The notes beneath the pieces are model-generated. The model did no database searches, was not told the origin of the DNA, and was given only the letters and a program-made list of their open reading frames with translations. The position numbers and the translations under genes were made by a program. Positions 1 through 5,815 of a stretch of 6,899 nt of DNA are shown here, in pieces. Origin of the DNA: an uncultured Actinomycetes bacterium (GTDB taxonomy: Bacteria; Actinomycetota; Acidimicrobiia; Acidimicrobiales; Ilumatobacteraceae); contig CAIOHI010000245.1 of the NCBI GenBank assembly GCA_903858075.1, positions 1 to 6,899 of the forward strand. The letters run 5' to 3'. Position 1 is the first letter of the stretch, and every line of letters begins with the position of its first letter.

Positions 1-1
1 G

Positions 2-634
2 CTCAATATTCCCTGTTGGCGTGATTTCCCACTGGTACCTCATTTGCGCACTCTGACGGGCTTGCCAGTATTTGCTGATGGCGATGCCAAAGCTCTTGCC
101 CTTGGTGAGGGTTGGAAAGGTGCCGCAAAAGGGCAAGACAACTTCTTGGCAATGGTGGTTTCTACTGGTGTTGGTGGTGGCATTGTTCTCAACGGCCGCC
201 TCCTCGACGGTGCCTCAGGTAATGCTGGGCACATTGGGCATGTCATTGTGGAACCAAGCGGTCGTCGTTGCGTATGTGGCGCACGAGGGTGCTTGGAAGC
301 AGAAACTTCTGGCCCAGCAATTGAAGCCATTACCGGCAGACCTCCTACGCAGCCGACATATGAAATTATTCAGCGCACTGGGCGTCTTGTGGGTCGTGGA
401 ATTGCATCGGTATGCAACTTGCTCGACCTGCCACTCGCCGTCGTGGGTGGAAGTGTGGCGCTCGGTTTTGGTGCTCCATTTTTCCAAGCCGCACAAAACA
501 GTCTTGATGAATTGTGCAGACTCGAATTTTCTAGCGGCGCACGGATTGTTCCGGCACGGCTAGGCGACGATGGTTCGCTTATTGGTGCAGCTGCGTTTGC
601 TCTTCGCGGTATGAACCGCATGGCAAGAATTTAA
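2..634 (+). CDS. ROK-family sugar kinase or regulator, partial (N-terminus beyond left edge)
   Basis: The reading frame is open from base 2, so the gene enters from the left; the first in-frame start-like codon (TTG at 44) lies inside the conserved fold and is not the true start. About 210 residues are visible. Counting from the TTG at 44, they include an ADGDAK segment (11-16) where ROK kinases carry the catalytic Asp in an NDAN-type motif, STGVGGGIVLNG (40-51), and the ROK zinc site made by H66 with C76, C78 and C83 (CVCGARGCLE). A GGSVALGF stretch (135-142) and the typical C-terminal ARLGDDGSLIGAA segment follow. ROK proteins are usually about 300-320 aa, so roughly 100 N-terminal residues, including the ATP-binding DxGGT motif or a DNA-binding domain if present, lie outside. 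Known members phosphorylate glucose, N-acetylglucosamine or N-acetylmannosamine, and others are repressors. The visible part cannot tell which, although the retained Asp favours a kinase. The gene ends in TAA at 632-634, facing the next gene. Confidence 0.9.
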   Translation, partial: LNIPCWRDFPLVPHLRTLTGLPVFADGDAKALALGEGWKGAAKGQDNFLAMVVSTGVGGGIVLNGRLLDGASGNAGHIGHVIVEPSGRRCVCGARGCLEAETSGPAIEAITGRPPTQPTYEIIQRTGRLVGRGIASVCNLLDLPLAVVGGSVALGFGAPFFQAAQNSLDELCRLEFSSGARIVPARLGDDGSLIGAAAFALRGMNRMARI

Positions 635-642
635 TTGCGCTC

Positions 643-1743
643 TTAATTTCCAAATTTGCGGTACACAACTTCAACGGGGCCCTTGCCTACAGAGCGTTGC
701 CACCATGTACCAATAGCAATAAGCAGTGTTGTTACCACACATGAAAAAATAAATACAGTGGTGAAACCACCAGGTTGAATCCAGTCCCACCAGTGAACTA
801 CTGCGTTAAAAATAAAACCATGGCAGAGGTAGAGAGTCAGTGTGACTTGTCCTGACCGCTGCAGAACTTGCATAAGGGGTGCGGTTGCATATGCGTCAGC
901 TGCAAAAGAAATGAGAATGACTACAACTACTGCACTTGTACAAGCGCCAACAGTTGCCAATATGCCACGTTGAAATGGATCGGTACTCAAAACGCGCTGC
1001 CACGAACCGTCAGTGTGATGAAGTGCAAGGCCACTGACCAGGTATGTGCAGAAAAGCGCAGGAATACAGGCGAAAAGTATCTTTTTTCGATTCAAGCGGA
1101 AGGTGGCGTAGGACTTGCCAATGATGAGGCCGATGCAAAAGAACGCAAACCACGGAAACACCGGATGTGTGTAATCAATAAAATAACGAAAGATGAGGTT
1201 GCGGGGCGTATTGGGTTCAAATGGTTGTAGCCAACTTGTGGAATGGCCGTTGATTTCCTGGTGGTAACGCCAAAACGAAAGCAGTGCCGCGGCCACAGTG
1301 ATAGCTCCAGCGAGCATTGCGATGTGTTTTGTTTTTAAATGAAAAACAGCAGAAGCCAAAATAAAATATATGCCGTAGTACGGAAGAATAGTTCCATTCC
1401 ATACCCACTCAAACATGGTTCCGATGGTGAACAGAAATGTTCCGCGCCGAATAAGCAGCCAACGTAGTTCCATGGTGCTGAGTTGCTTACTTGTTGCTGT
1501 GAGGAGCCCACAAGCAATTCCTGCAACCACTACAAAAATGACAGGGCTAGGAACGAGTAGTCCATTCCACGGATCCATGAGACGAGCAAACCATGTTGTC
1601 TGAACAGAACCTGTGGCATTGGCCCCGTTGAGGTAGCCGTGGTAGTTCAAAACGATGATGCCAAATAGCGCAATGCTGCGAGCAATATCGAGCTCTGCAA
1701 AACGAGCTACGCCATTACGTGTTGGTAACGCTGCGTTGGTCAT
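643..1743 (-). CDS. DUF418-family polytopic membrane protein (YeiB-like, acyltransferase-like)
   Basis: This is a 366-aa, very hydrophobic protein with roughly nine or ten predicted membrane spans. It opens with RFAELDIARSIALFGIIVLN (14-33), matching the family pattern R-x-LD-x-R-G/S-x-A-x-x-GI-x-x-N. It continues with PSPVIFVVVAGIACGL (65-80), a PYYGIYF segment (121-127), HPVFPWFAFFCIGLIIG (193-209), GQVTLTLYLCHGF (298-310) and a basic C-terminal tail containing GPVEVVYRKFG (355-365), close to the GPLE-x-x-x-R ending of DUF418 proteins. Length is normal for the family. The N-terminal motif is shared with heparan-alpha-glucosaminide N-acetyltransferase-like proteins, so transfer of an acyl group across the membrane is possible, but no reaction is established for DUF418. 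The ATG at 1741-1743 follows the stop of the upstream racemase-like gene by 6 nt with no strong ribosome binding site, which suggests co-transcription and probably coupling. Confidence 0.85.
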   Translation of the reverse strand: MTNAALPTRNGVARFAELDIARSIALFGIIVLNYHGYLNGANATGSVQTTWFARLMDPWNGLLVPSPVIFVVVAGIACGLLTATSKQLSTMELRWLLIRRGTFLFTIGTMFEWVWNGTILPYYGIYFILASAVFHLKTKHIAMLAGAITVAAALLSFWRYHQEINGHSTSWLQPFEPNTPRNLIFRYFIDYTHPVFPWFAFFCIGLIIGKSYATFRLNRKKILFACIPALFCTYLVSGLALHHTDGSWQRVLSTDPFQRGILATVGACTSAVVVVILISFAADAYATAPLMQVLQRSGQVTLTLYLCHGFIFNAVVHWWDWIQPGGFTTVFIFSCVVTTLLIAIGTWWQRSVGKGPVEVVYRKFGN

Positions 1744-1749
1744 AAGTGG

Positions 1750-2712
1750 TTACACCCACAATGTGATGTCGGGAGCAACACTATTCAGTGGTCTTTGCAC
1801 GTCTATTGCATCGCCTGCCTTTGGGCATGGTTGACCCAGCGGAACGAAACACATTGCACTATGCATATATGGCGCTTCAAGTAAAGCGAGTCGCTGCTTT
1901 TCAAAATGAAATGGACTTGAACCATTTCCCAATGGCGACACTCCGTGAGCAGTTCCAGCGGCCACTACAACGATGTGGCCATCGGTAGGCGCGGCTGTGC
2001 TGTGGTAGCCCGCCGTGTTGTTTTTCCCAATTTGATGCACAGCAAGAACTTCAGTGTGCAAAGAAAAAAATGATTTGTCGCCGTGCCATAACGCAGTACC
2101 AAGCCGCACTTCAAAGAGCGCATCGGGAAATTTTCCCTGCAACACAGCAAGTTGAGTAGCTGAAATATGACTTAATGACACGGTGACGCACTCGGGAATA
2201 AGTGGCATCCAAGTTGTGAGTTGTTCAGCAATTTCGTCATCGGTTTGATGCAACGGCAGATGTAAGGCGCATGAGTGAATGCTGAGCCCCGCTGCGCTGA
2301 CTTGTTGAATAAGTGAGAGGAACTCATGTACTGATACGCCAAAACGCTGCATGGGGGAAGCAAGTTTCACCACCACAGGGCTTTTCCAGCCCTTGTTCTG
2401 AAGAACTGTGAAGTCGCGTTCTGTGGCAACGGTGGGGATGGCATTCGAGGGAATGGCTACTTGGTCGAATTCGCCAATGGGGGTGAGTATGTAGACGGGG
2501 GTGGGGGCTGAAATATCTTGCGCTTCAAAAACGGTTCCTACCGCAACTGCTTGAGTGGGGCCGAGTAGCTCAGATACCAGTTGCATGAGAAAAGGTCGAC
2601 CAAGCCCATAGCCATTGCCTTTGACGACAGGGATGAGGCCAGGGGTTGAGCCAATGACCTGAGCGACATGGGCGCGAAAGGCATGTTCGTTAACGGTGAG
2701 CCGAAGAGACAT
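1750..2712 (-). CDS. Alanine racemase-fold protein, divergent and shortened at the C-terminus
   Basis: A 320-aa protein with the fold-type III PLP barrel layout of alanine racemase. PVVKGNGYGLG (28-38) carries the expected PLP-binding Lys31 and following Tyr36. MQRFG (121-125) matches the MxRxG motif, H151 lies where a barrel His is expected, and EVRLG (201-205) holds the Arg that would contact the PLP ring nitrogen. The second domain is present but degraded: GYHST around Tyr236 resembles the catalytic Tyr region, TAHG (254-257) stands where YADG is usual, and the VCMD motif is replaced by SAMCFV (285-290). The chain ends after GDAIDV and a short tail, about 40-50 residues before canonical alanine racemases (360-380 aa). 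It could still racemise an amino acid, or have another role; the barrel assignment is firm and the substrate is open. The start is ATG with AGGAA (2716-2720) just upstream. It is first in a two-gene unit with the DUF418 gene. Confidence 0.8.
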   Translation of the reverse strand: MSLRLTVNEHAFRAHVAQVIGSTPGLIPVVKGNGYGLGRPFLMQLVSELLGPTQAVAVGTVFEAQDISAPTPVYILTPIGEFDQVAIPSNAIPTVATERDFTVLQNKGWKSPVVVKLASPMQRFGVSVHEFLSLIQQVSAAGLSIHSCALHLPLHQTDDEIAEQLTTWMPLIPECVTVSLSHISATQLAVLQGKFPDALFEVRLGTALWHGDKSFFSLHTEVLAVHQIGKNNTAGYHSTAAPTDGHIVVVAAGTAHGVSPLGNGSSPFHFEKQRLALLEAPYMHSAMCFVPLGQPCPKAGDAIDVQRPLNSVAPDITLWV

Positions 2713-2743
2713 CAGTTCCTACGGTAGTAGTTGTAGAGGCATT

Positions 2744-2780
2744 TCGCTTTTATTCACGATTAGTCCATATCGTAAAGCGA
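2744..2780. promoter_or_regulatory. Imperfect 12-bp inverted repeat in the divergent spacer, candidate operator or promoter
   Basis: The right arm ATCGTAAAGCGA (2769-2780) pairs with TCGCTTT (2744-2750) plus ACGAT (2756-2760); the left arm is interrupted by a 5-nt bulge (2751-2755), and the loop is 8 nt (2761-2768). The right arm ends directly against the GTG start of the DUF4395 gene. The TAnnnT-type hexamer TATCGT (2768-2773) would place transcription start at or next to that GTG, as in leaderless actinobacterial transcripts; no Shine-Dalgarno sequence is seen before the GTG. Because the spacer also serves the racemase-like gene on the other strand, the repeat could act on both. The promoter reading is inference from pattern and position. 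Confidence 0.35.
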
Positions 2781-3275
2781 GTGAAATCGTTCTTTTCCTT
2801 CCCTCATCCAGTAAATGAGACCTCGGCACGCCTTGTTGCTGGTGGGGTCGTGGCGATGAGCATCCTTTTTCTCCTTACACAGAGCGGCTGGGTACTCATT
2901 CCCCTGACATACGGATTTGTGGCGCGTGTTTTAACTGGCCCCACCATGAGCCCATTAGGGCGAATTGCTACTCAGGTAGTGACTCCACGGTTGAAGGGCA
3001 ATCACAAATTTGTTCCGGGGCCGCCCAAACGATTCGCGCAAGGAGTAGGACTCCTCTTCAGCGGTGTTGCATCGCTGTTGTGGGCAACAGGAAACCTGGG
3101 TGCTGCACAATTAGTTATTGCAGCGCTCATTGTTGCAGCAGGCCTCGAAAGTTTCTTCGCTATTTGTCTCGGCTGCATCATGTTCAGCATGTTGATGCGC
3201 ATGGGTGTTATTCCAGAAGATGTTTGTGAAGAGTGCAGCAACTTTCATCTGCGCTCTGCTGCTAAACCTCAGTAG
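2781..3275 (+). CDS. DUF4395 domain-containing membrane protein with two CxxC pairs
   Basis: A 164-aa protein with hydrophobic segments at about 17-35, 38-50, 87-103 and 108-138. Family marks are FPHPVNETSAR near the start (7-17), GPTMSPLGR (53-61) and PGPPKRFAQGVG (79-90), a P-x-x-(P)KRFAQ motif typical of DUF4395. After the last membrane segment there is CLGC (129-132), and in the tail CEEC (149-152). No function is established for DUF4395; the paired cysteines suggest thiol redox chemistry or metal binding at a membrane face, which is inference. The start is GTG: no ATG occurs upstream in frame within the spacer, and the family motif begins only a few residues in, so starting further downstream would remove it. 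It is transcribed away from the racemase-like gene, and its last 14 bp overlap the end of mftF on the other strand. Confidence 0.87.
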   Translation: MKSFFSFPHPVNETSARLVAGGVVAMSILFLLTQSGWVLIPLTYGFVARVLTGPTMSPLGRIATQVVTPRLKGNHKFVPGPPKRFAQGVGLLFSGVASLLWATGNLGAAQLVIAALIVAAGLESFFAICLGCIMFSMLMRMGVIPEDVCEECSNFHLRSAAKPQ

Positions 3276-4734
3276 CGGGTTTTTGCTGCATGTTGCTCGG
3301 CCAACTAGAGAGCTCTGGAATGAGTGCGTCGTAGTTGCCTTCGCGTACGACACCTTTCCAAACGCCGAATCCGTACGACATGTCGTCGACCCAACGTAGA
3401 AGCGTGTAACGAACAGGGTCAAGGTGGGGCCGAGTAGTCCACCAGTCGGAAAGTGCTGGCACGAAAGCAGCAAGACACAACGCCCAACGTGCGCGACGTG
3501 AGACCAATGCTAAGAGCAACGCAATTGGCCACCATACGCGTGTGACTGCGCTCGCAATTTGCTTGCCGGCATGAAGATGCCCAAGAGTGGCTAAACGAGC
3601 AGATTCTTTTTCTGCATCGGGGAGGAAGCGCAATTTGCGGCTGAGCGCAACTGCGGTACCAGCAGCAACAACGCCACCAATAACGGGAAAACCGAGAGCA
3701 ATAGAAGTCCACACCCCAGTGCTCCAGCCACTCACGCGCAGTGGTGCAAGTGCACCGCGGTGTTTTTGGGCAAGAGAAGCAGCCGATTCGCCATATCCCA
3801 TTCGTTGTTGAGCAAGTTGTTGAATGGTGGTGCGAGGCAGGTGGTGAACTTCAATAGATGGTTCATAGCGACACGAGTAACCGGCTGCATCGAGGCGCCA
3901 CAAGAGGTCAACATCTTCACCGGTGCGCAACGATTCATCGAAGTTGCCTACTGCAGCAAGTGCCTTAACGCTGCAGAGCACTAACGCCGAGGGCACGTAG
4001 CTCACTCGGGTGCCGGCGCGCACACGTGCAGGAAGTGCACCCATGTCGAGAGGGGAGCGCACTTCTTCGTATGCGGCAAGTGCAGCTCCGCTCTGAAACC
4101 AGTTCAAGCTTTTAACACGCGGCGCGAGCACGGCAAGTTGCGGCACATTCCACCACTTGGCAAGTTCGCAAATATCTTCATGGGTGCACTGCACATCGGA
4201 ATCGATGAAGACAACATGTGATGTAGAAACGTATGTGAGGCCAGCGTTGCGTGCTGCACCCGGGCCTTCGTTTACTTCTTGACGGTGCACGGTGACATTG
4301 GTGTTGGGCATCTCGGGAAATGCAAGGGGCGATGCATCGTCAACCACCACTACATGCGGAAATGTAGAAAGTTCAGCAATGAGACTCTGCACTCGTGCAA
4401 CGTCGTTCTCGGATCGTGCAAGAAGAGGGATGACTATAGAAATATCGTGCAATGCTGGTACATCGCCTTCCAGCGAAGGCAGTGGGTGCAAAGCGCCTGC
4501 ATCAACGAGCCGAGTAACAAGAAGTTGCCCAGAGCTAGGCGCTTCTCCATTTTGCTCAAGGGATTCAGCAATTGCTTGACCAGCGGTGCTTAAGCGAAAA
4601 ATGCGCAGAGGTGAGCCCGCAATAAGAACGTTTCCTTTTTTCGGACGTCTCCATGAGTTGTCGAGGCTGTAGCGCTGCACAACAAAACGGTAGCCGTTAG
4701 GAGAGGTATCCCCACTCGGTGAGACGTTCAACAA
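3262..4734 (-). CDS. mftF: Mycofactocin biosynthesis glycosyltransferase MftF
   Basis: A 490-aa protein matching MftF, the family 2 glycosyltransferase that adds glucose units to premycofactocin to give oligoglucosylated mycofactocins. Residues 14-85 form a small N-terminal domain with the diagnostic LIAGSPLRIFRLS (37-49); its hydrophobic pattern resembles PqqD-like peptide-binding domains, which is inference. The GT2 domain begins at ISIVIPLLARSE (98-109) and carries VVVVDDASP (128-136), GPGAARNAGL (157-166), the metal-binding FIDSD (176-180), RSPLDMG (226-232), YVPSALVL (246-253) and GEDVDLLWR (272-280) with its acidic pair. HLPRTT and YGESAASLAQKHRGALAPL (314-332) continue the family pattern, and hydrophobic segments near 343-364, 395-411 and 416-430 suggest membrane association. 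The start is TTG at 4732-4734 (another TTG at 4729-4731): a TGA lies immediately upstream, there is no ATG or GTG before the conserved domain, and no Shine-Dalgarno is visible. It overlaps the end of etfB by 38 nt, pointing to translational coupling. Confidence 0.89.
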   Translation of the reverse strand: MLNVSPSGDTSPNGYRFVVQRYSLDNSWRRPKKGNVLIAGSPLRIFRLSTAGQAIAESLEQNGEAPSSGQLLVTRLVDAGALHPLPSLEGDVPALHDISIVIPLLARSENDVARVQSLIAELSTFPHVVVVDDASPLAFPEMPNTNVTVHRQEVNEGPGAARNAGLTYVSTSHVVFIDSDVQCTHEDICELAKWWNVPQLAVLAPRVKSLNWFQSGAALAAYEEVRSPLDMGALPARVRAGTRVSYVPSALVLCSVKALAAVGNFDESLRTGEDVDLLWRLDAAGYSCRYEPSIEVHHLPRTTIQQLAQQRMGYGESAASLAQKHRGALAPLRVSGWSTGVWTSIALGFPVIGGVVAAGTAVALSRKLRFLPDAEKESARLATLGHLHAGKQIASAVTRVWWPIALLLALVSRRARWALCLAAFVPALSDWWTTRPHLDPVRYTLLRWVDDMSYGFGVWKGVVREGNYDALIPELSSWPSNMQQKPATEV

Positions 4735-5503
4735 TCAACTGTGCTGCGGCTTCGGGTGCCAGTGTCGCTATCTCAGAATGCTTTCGTGGTGAATTTGCCG
4801 ACGTTGCAGATTTGATGCGGTCTAGGGCGGTCTCACCTACAGGTGCCGCGATGGTGCGTGGCCGTGGGCGAAATGGTGAGAACTCACCAAACGAAGGCGC
4901 ACTATGCGAGACCAATGATGCATCAATGAGAGTCGCTGTTGGGCGAAGCGTTGAGGCAAGACTGGCTCGGCGCAGTGTTGCTAGTGACCCTTCCACAGAA
5001 ACAACAAAAGGTTCTTCTACACGCACAATTTCGCGTCGACCAGCGTCGAGCCGGCGTAGAAGTTCAAGTGATGTGTGGCTTTCGTTAGGAGAAATCCCCA
5101 CAATGCCAAGCGCTTGTTGCGCCCCCAATGTGCTGGCGAGAAATGCAGGAACACTTCCCGAGCCTCGGTCTAGCGAATAGTCGCCACACCAAATTGATGC
5201 GCAGTCGTGTAAATGTTGTGCCAGTTCATGAGCAACATGTGCGCTACTGCTTTGCCCTTCGGCTGCAATGTGTACGAGTTCGTGGGCTCCCGATGCACAC
5301 AGTGCCACAAGATGAGTGCGGGCTGCAGCCGGGGCAACACTCACTACGCGTACTCGCGCCGATAATTGCTCTGCACGTTGCAGGGCAGTTTCTAAGGCTG
5401 CCTGGTCGCTCGCGGAAAATTGAGCAAAGCGTGCATCGGCTTCATGCCCACTATTGGGTTGGCTCCCAATCCATTTCACACAAACACCAATAATGGTTGT
5501 CAT
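4697..5503 (-). CDS. etfB: Electron transfer flavoprotein beta subunit (FixA/EtfB), mycofactocin-associated type
   Basis: A 268-aa ETF beta-type protein. In ETFs the beta subunit pairs with an alpha subunit, holds AMP or FAD, and carries electrons from acyl-CoA or other dehydrogenases to ETF:quinone oxidoreductase. Seen here: the N-terminal strand IIGVCVKWI (4-12), SDQAALETALQRAE (32-45, the conserved D-x-x-ALE region), GDYSLDRGSGSVPAFLASTLG (107-127, the nucleotide-binding G-x-x-S-x-D-x-x-x-G-x-V pattern), and RRLDAGRREIVRVEEPFVVS (150-169) followed by LRRASL (177-182), where ETF beta has its P-x-V and R-x-x-S-L motifs. After about residue 201 the tail is Pro/Arg-rich (PFRPRPR) and longer than usual, ending in a helix and WGYLS. 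ATG at 5501-5503 is chosen because it places the family strand at the terminus; an in-frame TTG at 5513-5515 would add four residues. It lies 15 nt after fixX. No alpha-subunit gene is visible. Confidence 0.87.
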   Translation of the reverse strand: MTTIIGVCVKWIGSQPNSGHEADARFAQFSASDQAALETALQRAEQLSARVRVVSVAPAAARTHLVALCASGAHELVHIAAEGQSSSAHVAHELAQHLHDCASIWCGDYSLDRGSGSVPAFLASTLGAQQALGIVGISPNESHTSLELLRRLDAGRREIVRVEEPFVVSVEGSLATLRRASLASTLRPTATLIDASLVSHSAPSFGEFSPFRPRPRTIAAPVGETALDRIKSATSANSPRKHSEIATLAPEAAAQLIVERLTEWGYLS

Positions 5504-5518
5504 AGCGCTAAGCAATTC

Positions 5519-5815
5519 TCACGTGTTGTGGAACACGATGCCGTGTCCACCTTCGGGGTACGACCAACTAATAGCGCCTTCTTCGTTGCACACCATGTAG
5601 CAAGTACCACATTCAAAACATTGTTCGTAGTTAAATACGATGCCACCGTCGGCAGTGGGCACAAAGAGGTTGGCAGGGCAAGCAACAACACATGCACGGG
5701 TGGTACAGCCGTTGCAGGAATCGCTATTGACCACGATATGCGCACGCTCATGAACACGAAACTCAGAACTTGCCATTCGGTCTTGAAAAGAAATATCGGG
5801 CCAGTTCAAAGTCAT
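5519..5815 (-). CDS. fixX: FixX-like 4Fe-4S ferredoxin subunit with two complete cysteine sets
   Basis: A 98-aa FixX-type ferredoxin, expected to partner FixC in moving electrons between ETF and the quinone pool at the membrane. Cysteines fall in two groups: C34, C37, C42, C46 (CNGCTTRACVVACPA) and C66, C69, C72, C76 (CFECGTCYMVC). AISWSYPEGGHGIVF (81-95) is the typical FixX C-terminal signature, and HIVVN (26-30) the preceding conserved strand. Both groups could bind a cluster; the first has a C-x4-C spacing instead of the C-x2-C of bacterial ferredoxins. The ATG overlaps the fixC stop (ATGA, 5812-5815) and is preceded by AGGAG with a 6-nt spacer, so the start is well supported. Length is normal for the family. 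Confidence 0.91.
   Translation of the reverse strand: MTLNWPDISFQDRMASSEFRVHERAHIVVNSDSCNGCTTRACVVACPANLFVPTADGGIVFNYEQCFECGTCYMVCNEEGAISWSYPEGGHGIVFHNT

Noticed and set aside
72..563. Long open frame on the plus strand inside the ROK gene
   Set aside because: It lies in another frame of a clear ROK coding region, is odd in composition (Val/Leu/Trp-rich runs) and shows no recognisable motif.
620..660. AT-rich symmetrical look between the ROK and DUF418 stops
   Set aside because: Only 4-5 bp complementary stretches with mismatches; not enough for a terminator or operator.
3264..3284. Possible terminator: AAACC and GGTTT arms followed by T residues
   Set aside because: The stem is only 5 bp and AT-rich with a 9-nt loop, the T run is short, and it lies within the convergent coding overlap.
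4719..5180. 153-codon open frame antisense to etfB
   Set aside because: Arg/Ser-rich translation without family features, opposite a gene with strong ETF beta motifs; it is a by-product of codon usage on the coding strand.
4697..5503. ETF beta subunit as part of a nitrogen-fixation fixABCX operon
   Set aside because: FixA/B/C/X names also cover non-nitrogen-fixing electron-transfer sets; the partner here is mftF and no nif gene is present.
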